From NCBI RefSeq assembly GCF_000307025.1, contig NC_018584.1:434001-498000 (forward strand): a stretch of DNA of 64,000 nucleotides, in the 5' to 3' direction. This stretch comes from Listeria monocytogenes ATCC 19117 (GTDB lineage: Bacteria; Bacillota; Bacilli; Lactobacillales; Listeriaceae). Below are positions 54,875 through 63,300 of the stretch, one piece after another. The stretch's first letter is position 1. Every line of letters starts with the position of its first letter. Made by a program: the position numbers and the translations under genes. The notes beneath the pieces are model-generated. The model was not told where the DNA came from. It ran no database searches and saw nothing but the letters and a program-made list of their open reading frames with translations.

Positions 54875-55457
54875 TTTCGTATCTTCAGGATGTGTATATA
54901 AACAAAGTTCATATAAAAACCTAGTCAAAATATATATTGATTTGATAAGTAGTAAAGCAAATGTGGAAATTGAAAATATAGTTTGTTACAGTCCGGAAAG
55001 CGACTTATCTAGCACTAAAAATTTGGAAGAAGTGAAAAAAGATAATAGTTTTTCAAAAGTGACTCATATTAATTGCAAGCAGGTAAGAGATAATTTGGAA
55101 TTTGTTGTACGTTTCTATGAGGAACAAAACTATCAAGGGGTTTTGTTTGATCTATCGTATGATTACTTGCCCGAGATGTTTTCACCAAAAAGTTTGGAAA
55201 ATAAATTAATCAGTATTTTAATAACTATTTATTCATATTATCCCTATTATTTTAGTTTTATTGACACGGAAGCAGAAGTGGATATGTTCCATAATCCTAG
55301 GAATATAGAACCTCTTGAAAGCCCGTATGCAACATTAATTCTCCCAAAGAATGATGACTTTCATGTGTATCTAAATACTTGGGAAATTGACGGTATAAGT
55401 GAGAGGAAGAAAAAGCATTATGTTATTAAGAATACACCACTCCACCGAACAAACTAA
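54867..55457 (+). CDS. Immunity-like protein (196 residues)
   Basis: TAGGAGGAG stands before the ATG. Soluble, acidic, rich in Ser, Tyr and Asp; central NYQGVLFDLSYDYLPEMFSPKS and a later ENKLISILITIYSYYPYYFSFIDTE. No domain recognised. Size, acidity and place in a row of unrelated small genes after an RHS toxin suggest an orphan immunity gene. Confidence 0.6.
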   Translation: MSSFVSSGCVYKQSSYKNLVKIYIDLISSKANVEIENIVCYSPESDLSSTKNLEEVKKDNSFSKVTHINCKQVRDNLEFVVRFYEEQNYQGVLFDLSYDYLPEMFSPKSLENKLISILITIYSYYPYYFSFIDTEAEVDMFHNPRNIEPLESPYATLILPKNDDFHVYLNTWEIDGISERKKKHYVIKNTPLHRTN

Positions 55458-55483
55458 AAAAAGAATTGGAGAAGCATAGATAA

Positions 55484-55930
55484 ATGATTCATTTAAAAGG
55501 TATAACTACTGCGGGTGCTTATGATAATCAAGGTAAATATTTAGAAGAAATTCATGAAGATATTGAAAAAATAATGAAGCGGCTAATTCTTCAATTTGAT
55601 ATATATCAATTTCATATTTCCAGTAATTTTGAGGCAGCTGCTGATAAATCAGTCCTTGTGAAACAAACTAGATTTAGAAAGACATATATTCATTTTTATA
55701 AAGAGGATGAAGAACGATTTAAAGAGGGATCTAGCTATGACCAGTATTTTTTATTAGAAAAAGATTGCGACATCTCTGAGCAGATAGATAAATTAGAGCT
55801 TAGCGAAATACCAAGGATAGAAAATATACGAGCCAAATTGTTATCCATTTTCCCATTATTAGTCGTTTTATCAGATTCAAGTGAGTTGATGGCGTATTCA
55901 ATGGAAAAATCGAATTTAGAGCTGATATAA
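55484..55930 (+). CDS. Immunity-like protein (148 residues)
   Basis: GAATTGGAGAAGC upstream. Soluble, mixed alpha/beta (KGITTAGAYDNQGKYLEEIHED near the start; IRAKLLSIFPLLVVLSDSSEL near the end). Acidic. No family recognised. 16 bases before the next gene, so probably one transcript. Confidence 0.6.
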   Translation: MIHLKGITTAGAYDNQGKYLEEIHEDIEKIMKRLILQFDIYQFHISSNFEAAADKSVLVKQTRFRKTYIHFYKEDEERFKEGSSYDQYFLLEKDCDISEQIDKLELSEIPRIENIRAKLLSIFPLLVVLSDSSELMAYSMEKSNLELI

Positions 55931-55946
55931 ATTCAGGAGGGATAAA

Positions 55947-56555
55947 GTGGGAAATCAAAAACAATCTATTGATTACTTTGAAGTTAAAGGGATTGCTAAA
56001 TTTCGAAATAAGTTACATAAAGCCTATAAAGATTTAACTTTTCCAGGGCTAGACTTCCCCTATTGTGTACCTGACAAAAAATATAGCTATTTATATTTCC
56101 CATTAGATGCATTTGAAAATACGAAAGAAGGCAATCGAATTTTATCCGTACTTTTGTTAGATAAAGAAAAAGATATATATTTTCACTCAGATGTTTTTGG
56201 AATGTTTTTAACAAGTTGGCTATTACTTGGAAAACTAAAAATAAAAAGTATAAATGAATGGAATGGGGTATTCAGCGAGAACATCCTCACAAAAGGATCA
56301 AGAAATCCCATTAATTTAGTTGATATTAGCCCTACTATATTCCTGCTAGATGGGAGTATATTAATAAAATTTGATCGTAGTTCTCATTTAGTCATCATTG
56401 GATTTTCTAATAAAATGGAGCAAATGAATAGTGAGATTCGACTTTCTAAAGATGAAGTGGTAGATTATTTTATTAAAAAAGATGCAGCAGATGAATCAGA
56501 AGCAGAAGATTTTAAACAAGCATATTTAAAAAACTACTATTCAGTGAGCATTTAA
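55947..56555 (+). CDS. Immunity-like protein (202 residues)
   Basis: GTG start with AGGAGGGAT upstream. Soluble. Features: FPGLDFPYCVPDKKYSYLYF in the first third and LDGSILIKFDRSSHLVIIGFS in the last third; acidic C-terminus (DAADESEAEDF). No family recognised; role inferred from the row of such genes. Confidence 0.6.
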   Translation: MGNQKQSIDYFEVKGIAKFRNKLHKAYKDLTFPGLDFPYCVPDKKYSYLYFPLDAFENTKEGNRILSVLLLDKEKDIYFHSDVFGMFLTSWLLLGKLKIKSINEWNGVFSENILTKGSRNPINLVDISPTIFLLDGSILIKFDRSSHLVIIGFSNKMEQMNSEIRLSKDEVVDYFIKKDAADESEAEDFKQAYLKNYYSVSI

Positions 56556-56608
56556 GACTAAAAAGTTAATAAAGAATCGTAATAACAATATAGAAAGTTG
56601 AATGAAAA

Positions 56609-56965
56609 ATGGGTTTTATTTTAAATGTTTTAATTAATTTTATTGCTTTTGTATGTTTCTTAGTTGGTGGAAATGCAATTAAAAAAGAGGAGCAATTAAT
56701 GGGAAAAGTGATTGCTAGTTTATCAATAGCTGGATTGGCGATAGTCGGAACGGGGTTAATTCTTTCTGGTGTAGAGGAACTGCATACATATATGTACATT
56801 ATATTAGTAATTGAAATAGTGATACTTTTCGCAAATGTATTCATGAATTATTTAAGTAAATTCGGAAAATCGGAAGTTTTAATAGGTGTATGTGTATTAA
56901 TTCTAACGATATTTAATTTATTTACTTATATAACTTATGTGGTTTTGACTTTTGTTTTTTACTGA
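56609..56965 (+). CDS. Four-helix membrane protein A
   Basis: 118 residues: four helices (about 4-20, 35-52, 60-83 and 92-116) with short loops. Paralogous to the next gene: same length and the matching IVGTGLILSG / IVGTGIFISS and HTYMYIILVIEIVILF / KSYIYVILVVQIIILC. Ribosome site weak (GAAAGTTGAATGAAAA). Possibly membrane immunity proteins. Confidence 0.6.
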   Translation: MGFILNVLINFIAFVCFLVGGNAIKKEEQLMGKVIASLSIAGLAIVGTGLILSGVEELHTYMYIILVIEIVILFANVFMNYLSKFGKSEVLIGVCVLILTIFNLFTYITYVVLTFVFY

Positions 56966-57004
56966 AAAACTGTCGCTATAAAAGGAGGGAATTGGGAAAC
57001 GATT

Positions 57005-57361
57005 ATGATTGAATTTATTATCGATGTATCAATAAATTTTATTACATTTACAATTTGTTTCATTCCGCTGCTTCTCTCAGAAAAAACTAAAGGTATCTTG
57101 GAAATCGTATGTGCAAGCATACTTTTTGCGGGGATTATGATAGTTGGAACAGGTATTTTCATAAGCAGTAGTGAAACCCTGAAATCATATATTTATGTGA
57201 TTTTGGTAGTGCAAATAATTATTTTGTGCATCGAACTCATATTAGTTTTATGGAGTAAACGTAAAGGAAAGTCTACAATTTTATCTATCCTATCAGCAAT
57301 ATTAGGTATAGTCGCTTTAGGAATATATATTTATTATGTTATAGCGAGTTTTATTTATTGA
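57005..57361 (+). CDS. Four-helix membrane protein B, paralogue of A
   Basis: 118 residues; AGGAGGGAAT about 20 bases upstream. Four helices in the same places as in the previous protein. About one-third identity by eye across the whole length. Tandem duplication with divergence. Confidence 0.65.
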   Translation: MIEFIIDVSINFITFTICFIPLLLSEKTKGILEIVCASILFAGIMIVGTGIFISSSETLKSYIYVILVVQIIILCIELILVLWSKRKGKSTILSILSAILGIVALGIYIYYVIASFIY

Positions 57362-57426
57362 AAATTATTTTCCAAAGATAGAAAAAATTTACAGAAAAGA
57401 ATAATTATTAAGGAGATAAACACGTC

Positions 57427-57540
57427 ATTGAAAAAGAAAATGAAGACTTTAAATATCCATTAAAAGCAAGGCCGTTTCGAAATTCCAACACTATTAGAAG
57501 GTATGAAAATTCTCGATTATTGGAGTTGAATTTACATTGA
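57427..57540 (+). pseudogene. Short frame with no standard start (paralogue of 54390 gene's start)
   Basis: 38 codons after AAGGAG; the first suitable codon is ATT. DFKYPLKARPFRNSN echoes DLTFPLKPKRF at 54420-54452. The TGA overlaps the TTG start of the next gene. Either a relic or a gene with a rare ATT start. Confidence 0.4.
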
Positions 57541-57791
57541 CTTGGTTCAAAGAAAAAAGTTTTATGTTTGCGATGATACTAATAATTTTTATTTTTATTA
57601 TAATTAATTTCTTTTTTTCAAATAGCGTAACATATATTATTGTTACAGTGTTTTTAGGAATTGAAACTTTATGGATTATTTTTATTTTTAGTGAGATAGT
57701 TGACAATGGTAAAAGGACATCAAAATTTATAAAAGCATATATAATAAGTATTTTTATTATAACAATATTTGCTTCATATCTATTATATTAA
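57537..57791 (+). CDS. 84-residue membrane protein (pair 2, first)
   Basis: TTG start overlapping the previous stop, GGAG about 12 bases upstream. Three hydrophobic segments (about 9-28, 30-53 and 66-83) and one basic loop. First member of a tandem pair with 57804. Confidence 0.5.
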   Translation: MTWFKEKSFMFAMILIIFIFIIINFFFSNSVTYIIVTVFLGIETLWIIFIFSEIVDNGKRTSKFIKAYIISIFIITIFASYLLY

Positions 57792-57803
57792 GGGGGCATT
57801 ATT

Positions 57804-57971
57804 GTGATTGTTTCTATTGCGGTTTTAATTAATTTAGTAATAATTTCAGTATTATATTTAATCAAAAAAAATGGTAAAAGCATGAAACATAAAGGCATAT
57901 TTTCTTTTATACTTTGTACTTTTTCGTTTTTAATGTATGTCTATATTGCTGTATATGTAGGTATATTCTAA
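57804..57971 (+). CDS. 55-residue two-helix membrane protein (pair 2, second)
   Basis: GTG start, AGGGGGC upstream. Two helices (about 2-19 and 34-54), basic loop (KKNGKSMKHKG). Same layout as the genes at 54217 and 61072. Confidence 0.55.
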   Translation: MIVSIAVLINLVIISVLYLIKKNGKSMKHKGIFSFILCTFSFLMYVYIAVYVGIF

Positions 57972-58087
57972 ATCTCAATTATGGAAAAATTTAAGAAACT
58001 GGCTGGGGAAGATTATTTTCTTTAGATTATCACTCAAGGAGTAAAGTTCTTGGCATAAAAAGAATAGCAAATGGAGATAGGAGAGAG

Positions 58088-58582
58088 GTGTCAAAAATCA
58101 TAGAAAAAACCATTTTTACGCTAACAAATCAGGAACAAATAATAATTACTAACAATGATGAAATGTCAGATGATGCATTAAAAACAACTATTATAAATAA
58201 AAGTCAACCAATGCATTTGCTTTTAGAGTTAGGCATTTTTGACAAAGAAGATTTAACTGAGAAATTTCCAAGTAGTGAAATAATCGAGATTTTATATGAA
58301 AGAACGAAGCTGTTATTAATTAAGGACATCCAATTAGATAGCGTGCATCTCGATGAAGTTCTATTTATTTTCAGACTTTTAGCCAATTCAAACTTTCTTG
58401 TGCACATTATTTCTGGATATAAAATAGACAATATTTTGCACTATTCACAAAAAGATACTATTTTTAAAAGAAATAAGGTAGTAGGAAAATTTGAGTTGCA
58501 TCTTGATAAAGATGAGTTTTTGATTATGTCGGATTATGATGGAAGCTCAGTTATAATCTTAAGTAATGAACAAAAATGCTGA
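58088..58582 (+). CDS. Immunity-like protein (164 residues)
   Basis: GTG start with GGAGATAGGAGAG upstream. Acidic, soluble, alpha/beta. Recognisable stretches only: HLDEVLFIFRLLANSNFLVH in the middle, LHLDKDEFLIMSDYDGSS near the end. The frame is also open a short way upstream, but no other start is better placed. No family recognised. Confidence 0.55.
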   Translation: MSKIIEKTIFTLTNQEQIIITNNDEMSDDALKTTIINKSQPMHLLLELGIFDKEDLTEKFPSSEIIEILYERTKLLLIKDIQLDSVHLDEVLFIFRLLANSNFLVHIISGYKIDNILHYSQKDTIFKRNKVVGKFELHLDKDEFLIMSDYDGSSVIILSNEQKC

Positions 58583-58660
58583 TTTTAAGAAATTAGCCAA
58601 ATCAGAAGCCAGGGTGAACCAAAAATGTCCACAATATGCTTGATAACCTGCGATTCGGGT

Positions 58661-58696
58661 GCAGTGTAGAACAAGATTTGATGAACAAACTAAAAA
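58661..58696 (+). repeat. Copy 2 of a 36-base relic
   Basis: Identical over 36 bases to 53818-53853 (encoding SVEQDLMNKLK there), with weaker similarity on both sides, including ATAAGCCC after it. The downstream hairpin seen at copy 1 has lost its right arm here. Confidence 0.8.
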
Positions 58697-58758
58697 TAAG
58701 CCCTTCACTATAGATTTAATAACGGGAAATATTCTCATAAATGGTAGGAGGATGTAAT

Positions 58759-59153
58759 TTGGATAAGAGTAGTATTATGGATGTGATAAAAATGAATCTC
58801 ACTGAGGCACTTACCGATGTAATTACAAGTAAAGAACTGGTTGAAAGGTCGGATAAAATACTATATGTTGATGAGAATCAGCAGTCAATAAACGATAATC
58901 TATCATTAGAAGAAAGAGAGTTACTAGAAGATATATCAGCACAATGGGATTTATATCTAGTTAATTCGTATGATATCGATACACTACAGAGTTTGGATTT
59001 TGAGAAAGTTAAGTTCCCTGAAGCATATTTAAAGGAGTGGTATAGACAAACAATCTAGCTGATTTGATATTACAACAAAGGTTAGAAGGGCATGAAAATA
59101 AGAAAAGCTACTTATTAAAAGACCTAATAGTGTATTTCGATTATGAAATTTGA
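58759..59153 (+). pseudogene. Immunity-like gene with probable frameshift near its end
   Basis: TTG start at 58759, TAGGAGGATG 7-8 bases upstream. The first frame gives 99 residues (acidic, SLEERELLEDISAQWDLYLV) and stops at 59056-59058. The frame one base back stays open to TGA at 59151-59153 and reads LADLILQQRLEGHENKKSY..., a protein-like ending. One missing A in ACAAACAATC (about 59047-59055) would explain it; repaired length about 131 residues. No family recognised. Confidence 0.5.
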
Positions 59154-59176
59154 GGTCTAAGGAGGGACTATGATCG

Positions 59177-59965
59177 ATGCTGAAAATAAAAAAACAAGCA
59201 CAATCTATTTACGCTTTTAAAGAAACTGGAGGAGAAGTACTTAATTTCCAAATAGAAAAAAACTGTTTGAAACTTTTTTCTGGGGAAGAAATTTTATGTG
59301 AAATAAACGATGAAATAATTTCCAATCGGTATTTCAGAATTAACAAAGTCATATTGTCGGATGAGAAGATTTGTATTTTTTGTCATGGAGAGGCTTGCGA
59401 TTATTTATTCATCTTATGTATGGGAAAGAATTTTAAATATATATTGAGAGAAGGAGTGGAAGATTTTCTCGTTATAAACGATGAAGCTTATGTTATTTAT
59501 TCGGAAGAAGGTATGTTTAGCGATGAGGGAAATTTATCCATAGCAAAACTTGGGCTTATTAAAATAGATATATTTACAGGAGAAATTACTGGGCTATTGG
59601 ATGATACCATTTTAGAAACGCTCATTGATGTACAATCGATTAGCTGTAATAATAAAACTATACGGATACTGTGTTATGAAGATAATGGTGATGACTTCAC
59701 TTTAGACTATGATTTAACATCTAAAAAAGTTCGGAATAAAGTCGTAATAAATTATACTGTGGACGGATTGGTGAGTGTGGGAGACAACTTTTACGCTTGC
59801 TATCGGAACCGTATTTATAAGGTAAATGAAAGTATGGAAATTACGGAAGAAATCATTATAGATAAAAAAGTATATGATGAAGCATATGCAATAAGTACCG
59901 GATATAGTGAAGTAGTTTTAGAAAGTGAAAATGAATTCAACATTGTCCAGCTTTCTAAATTATAG
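59177..59965 (+). CDS. Hypothetical 262-residue protein, beta-rich
   Basis: AAGGAGGGAC upstream. No membrane helix. Repeated short beta strands (ICIFCHGEACDYLFILCMG, then YVIYSEEG, TIRILCYEDNGDDFTLDY, NFYACYRNRIYKVNES) suggest a beta-propeller-like or beta-sheet repeat protein. Acidic. Probably an orphan immunity protein by position; unrecognised. Confidence 0.6.
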   Translation: MLKIKKQAQSIYAFKETGGEVLNFQIEKNCLKLFSGEEILCEINDEIISNRYFRINKVILSDEKICIFCHGEACDYLFILCMGKNFKYILREGVEDFLVINDEAYVIYSEEGMFSDEGNLSIAKLGLIKIDIFTGEITGLLDDTILETLIDVQSISCNNKTIRILCYEDNGDDFTLDYDLTSKKVRNKVVINYTVDGLVSVGDNFYACYRNRIYKVNESMEITEEIIIDKKVYDEAYAISTGYSEVVLESENEFNIVQLSKL

Positions 59966-60117
59966 AGGAATAGCTGTTTTAACGCTACTAAGCAAAGGTT
60001 TTTAAGCAAATAAAGGGGCATCAAGAAAACACAATTTTTTAATACTAATGGATATTTGTTCGCTATATCTTTTGTTTTCTAGTACCTTGGCATAAAATTT
60101 ACTCTTGGAGATGAAAT

Positions 60118-60783
60118 ATGAAAAAATTAAACTATTTTTCTATAGGTTTTGATTATGATGAAGAAAAGAATCCAATTATGTCATTTGACAGTCAAAGCCA
60201 CTGTATTTCAGAAATGTATTCGGGTGCATTTAAGCCAATGATGACAAAAGAGACTTCTTGTATTGATATTAATTGTATACCAACGGGGAAAAAAGTGGAT
60301 AAATCTCATCACCTCGATGCCATTTATAGAGTTTATTTTGAAAATAAGTTGTTTGATTTAAATAAGTTTAATGATGAAAATGACTCGGAAAAGAAAAAGA
60401 TCATTTTAGAACTGCTTCACATAGGAGCTATAGAAGCGTGTCGTAATTTGGGCTTAGATAAGGCTAGATTTATTGAGGCATATGAAAAGGTAAAAGAATT
60501 AGACTATCAAAATAATTACTACTATAAAAAACCAAAATCCAGCCCAAATAGAAAACAAAAAGCACAAATTTATATTGAGCATGGCTTATACAAAGCTGAC
60601 ATATATATCGTTATTTTTAACAAGGAACAGAAAATCATAAGAAAAGAATTTATCCTCAGTGATTTACCAAATCCGTTTGTATTTTCCGCACACCTAGGAA
60701 ATTTAAAATGGATAGACAATGATCGTTTAGTTCTAGCTCATAAGCAAAGAAAAGATATATTATACAAGGTTGATATGATTTAA
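60118..60783 (+). CDS. Hypothetical 221-residue protein
   Basis: TTGGAGATG upstream. Soluble, near neutral. N-terminal beta region (NYFSIGFDYDEEKNPIMSFD), central helical part with HIGAIEACRNLGLDKARFIEA, and beta C-terminus. No family recognised. Preceded by a gap of about 150 bases with no gene. Confidence 0.6.
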   Translation: MKKLNYFSIGFDYDEEKNPIMSFDSQSHCISEMYSGAFKPMMTKETSCIDINCIPTGKKVDKSHHLDAIYRVYFENKLFDLNKFNDENDSEKKKIILELLHIGAIEACRNLGLDKARFIEAYEKVKELDYQNNYYYKKPKSSPNRKQKAQIYIEHGLYKADIYIVIFNKEQKIIRKEFILSDLPNPFVFSAHLGNLKWIDNDRLVLAHKQRKDILYKVDMI

Positions 60784-60878
60784 AAAGAGCGGATTGATTA
60801 AATTAAACAGATAGATTGTTTGCTTAATCTCCAAAAACTTAAATTCTTCTAGAAAAGTAACAAAAGGAGGTACTTTAT

Positions 60879-61055
60879 ATGTTGACGATTTTAAAAACTA
60901 TCATTTCGCTTGAATTTTTAGCTATAACTACCTTATGTTTTATATTTTTCGATAAATATAGAGGGAAGAAAAACAAATTAATAAGGTTTATGCCGTACTT
61001 ATTTACTGTAGTAGGTGGTATTATCTTATCTACGTTTGTTTTCTTTACAGTGTGA
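60879..61055 (+). CDS. 58-residue two-helix membrane protein (pair 3, first)
   Basis: AAAGGAGG about 10 bases before the ATG. Two helices (about 8-24 and 38-57), loop DKYRGKKNKLIR. Similar to the protein at 54034 (LK.I..LEF start, Cys then Asp). Confidence 0.65.
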   Translation: MLTILKTIISLEFLAITTLCFIFFDKYRGKKNKLIRFMPYLFTVVGGIILSTFVFFTV

Positions 61056-61071
61056 ATGAGGGGGAGCGGGC

Positions 61072-61254
61072 ATGCTAGAATTTTTATCAAGTGTGATAGC
61101 GGTTTTTACAATAACATTGCTAATCGTCATTGCTTTTTTATATTTTAAACTATATGAAAATAAAAAGACTTTGTACACGTTATGCTCACTATATTTTTTA
61201 TGTTTACTAATTTTTGTGTTTACATTAATAAAAGATTTTTTGTATATTCCATAA
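61072..61254 (+). CDS. 60-residue two-helix membrane protein (pair 3, second)
   Basis: GGGGGAGCGGGC upstream. Two helices (about 5-26 and 33-53), charged loop (KLYENKKT). 16 bases after its partner. Same layout as 54217 and 57804. Confidence 0.62.
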   Translation: MLEFLSSVIAVFTITLLIVIAFLYFKLYENKKTLYTLCSLYFLCLLIFVFTLIKDFLYIP

Positions 61255-61282
61255 CAATTACTCATAGAAACGAGAGAATCTT

Positions 61283-61870
61283 ATGATAAACCTAGAATGG
61301 AAAGAACTAGACCAACTGGAGATAGAAGAAAAGGTTCAAGAGGTATTAGATTATAGCTATAATACCTGGATGTCTGATAAGAAGAATATTCGTTATTTTG
61401 TACGGGCGTTTTATATTAAATGGGATATGATAGCCTATATGTATGGAATGGAAGAAAATGAGACGGAAGATGATAAGTTAAAAAGTATGTTTGATTTTGG
61501 CATTAGCGAGCTGAGAAATATTACAGAGGTCGACTGGATAATGGGTTATTGCATGCTAATTAACCCAATCTTTTTTGAAGAAAATGATAATTATTTGGAA
61601 CTTGAGGAGAAAGGGCAGGAAATGCTTCGTAATGTAGCAATAAATAACCCGGATGACGTCTTTTTGACTTCTTTTGGTATACCGGAAAAAGATTATTTGA
61701 AATGGAAAAGAGCGAACAGAGAGCAACTTATTCAGTATGGGGAAGATAATTTTAACTTTGACTCGGAGTTTTCGAGATATTTTAAACATATTATAAATTG
61801 CAGGGCGGATGAAGAGGTGGAAAAAGAAAGCTTTCTGAAGAAGATTGTGCGCAAGTGGAAGCAACGATGA
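61283..61870 (+). CDS. Hypothetical 195-residue acidic protein
   Basis: AACGAGAG upstream. Mostly helical (WKELDQLEIEEKVQEVLDYS at the start), strongly acidic with a basic tail (KKIVRKWKQR). No domain recognised. Possibly an immunity protein. Confidence 0.6.
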   Translation: MINLEWKELDQLEIEEKVQEVLDYSYNTWMSDKKNIRYFVRAFYIKWDMIAYMYGMEENETEDDKLKSMFDFGISELRNITEVDWIMGYCMLINPIFFEENDNYLELEEKGQEMLRNVAINNPDDVFLTSFGIPEKDYLKWKRANREQLIQYGEDNFNFDSEFSRYFKHIINCRADEEVEKESFLKKIVRKWKQR

Positions 61871-61894
61871 GATTCCATTTGGAGGTGGGAGTAT

Positions 61895-62594
61895 ATGCTA
61901 AAAAAAACGAAAAAAATTCTCAATGAAATTAAAACTATTATCCAGCAAAAACCTTTTGATTATGAGAAGGCAGAAAATTTGATAAGTGAGTTAAATCTTG
62001 AAGAGGCCCCCACTAGAATTGGAGAACATCTTACTAGCTAGCATAAATAATAGCGATGAGAATACTCGAATATTTGCCTATGAGTATTTATATTATTTTG
62101 ATAGCGAAGCAGTTTTTCAAGCAGCCCTCATAGGGACAACAGACGACGATGATTTAGTTCAAATGTGCTCCATAGAGATTTTAGGAAATTTGGTTAAAGT
62201 AGAAAGTCTCCCGTATTTAAAGAAGGCGTTGGGCGATAACAACCCTGATGTACGTTGCTTTGCTGCTGAATCAATCGGTTTTGTAGGGACTGACGAAGCG
62301 AAAGCGATACTGCAAGAACAGTTAAATAGAGAAACGGATTCTTTTGCAAAAGTAGGTATTTATTATGCGCTCTATCTTCTTGGTCGAGAAGAAATGTTGC
62401 CAAAGCTCCTTTCTCTACTAGACGATAATTATCATTTGACGGTGATTAGAAGCTTGGATGTTCTGAGAGACGTTGTTAATCAAACAAATAAAGAAAATAT
62501 ATTATTAAATATCGAAAAACTTTTAAAGAGAGATATCCCAATTTCAGTAAAGGAAAAAGCGGAAGTGGTTTTACAAGAAATTAAAGGAAGCTAA
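61895..62594 (+). pseudogene. HEAT-repeat protein gene with a frameshift in a C run
   Basis: ATG at 61895 follows GGAGGTGGG. This frame (MLKKTKKILNEIKT..., about 48 codons) stops at 62039-62041. The next frame continues from about 62008 to TAA at 62592-62594 with HEAT repeats (AAESIGFVGTDEAKAILQEQL, ALYLLGREEMLPKLLSLLDD). One C fewer in the run of five at 62007-62011 joins them (LNLEEAPLELENILL), about 232 residues. HEAT-repeat immunity proteins are known in polymorphic toxin loci. A TTG at 61998 might start the second part alone, but has no ribosome site. Confidence 0.62.
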
Positions 62595-62756
62595 AACAGA
62601 ATAAATATTGTTATGTTCCACTGGAAAAAAAGGTGATTTTTATAGCAAAACTAGTAAAAGCTAAAATTTTTATTCATGATATAAAGATTAAACTCGAAGA
62701 AATCAATTCTCAGTTCAGAAACAAAAAGAACTATCAACCAGCAACGCATACAAAGT

Positions 62757-62793
62757 AAAAAGATAACACAATCACACCGTGTTATCTTTTTTT
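62757..62793 (+). terminator. Terminator at right edge of island
   Basis: Thirteen-base stem 62757-62769 with 62779-62791, 9-base loop, T run. Separates the island from inlA. Confidence 0.85.
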
Positions 62794-62855
62794 GTATACA
62801 TTTCACCAAAAATCTCGACATCCTTATGTGTTATTTTGAACATAAAGGGTAGAGG

Positions 62856-62897
62856 ATAACATAAGTTAATTCTTTTTTGGAGAAAAATAGCTATTAT
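62856..62897 (+). promoter_or_regulatory. PrfA box and -10 of inlA
   Basis: ATAACATAAGTTAA (62856-62869) matches the known inlA PrfA box, two mismatches from the symmetric consensus. TATTAT at 62892-62897 follows after 22 bases, the spacing typical of PrfA-dependent promoters. PrfA switches on virulence genes inside the host. Confidence 0.9.
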
Positions 62898-63300
62898 TAT
62901 TTAATGGGCTTTGAAAGGGGTGATTATATAGAAGAAGTGAAAAAAAGAGAGTTTTGGCGGGAAGAGTGCGGGGCTTGAGTTCGTCAATAATAGACCATTT
63001 TAAAAGGTGGAATGACACGTGTGGTATCAACATAACATGATTTGCATGGTTGAATTCCTATTAAGCTTCGATAGTGAAATACATAAAAATATTATATATA
63101 GGGAAAATGTGCTGGAACGAACGAGATGAAAGATATCACTAAGCAGCTCCGTAGACAGATTAACTACTGAATACCATAGGAACAATTCATGGGGCGCATA
63201 GTTTAATAAAGTAAGCAGACATGATTTTTCGGATGCAGGAGAAAATCCTATACAACGAAACCTGATATTGTTTCTAACTATTGAAAAAGGAGTGTATATA

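Larger units (their letters stand above)
62595..63300. other. 706-base stretch: end of island and inlA leader
   Basis: Contains a possible 43-codon GTG frame (62629-62757) with no good ribosome site, the terminator at 62757-62793, the PrfA box and promoter of inlA, and a leader of about 400 bases before the inlA start. I see no other gene. Confidence 0.6.

Noticed and set aside
62629-62757. 43-codon GTG frame after the HEAT-repeat gene
   Set aside because: Poor ribosome site and no recognised relatives; kept only as a remark in the intergenic entry.
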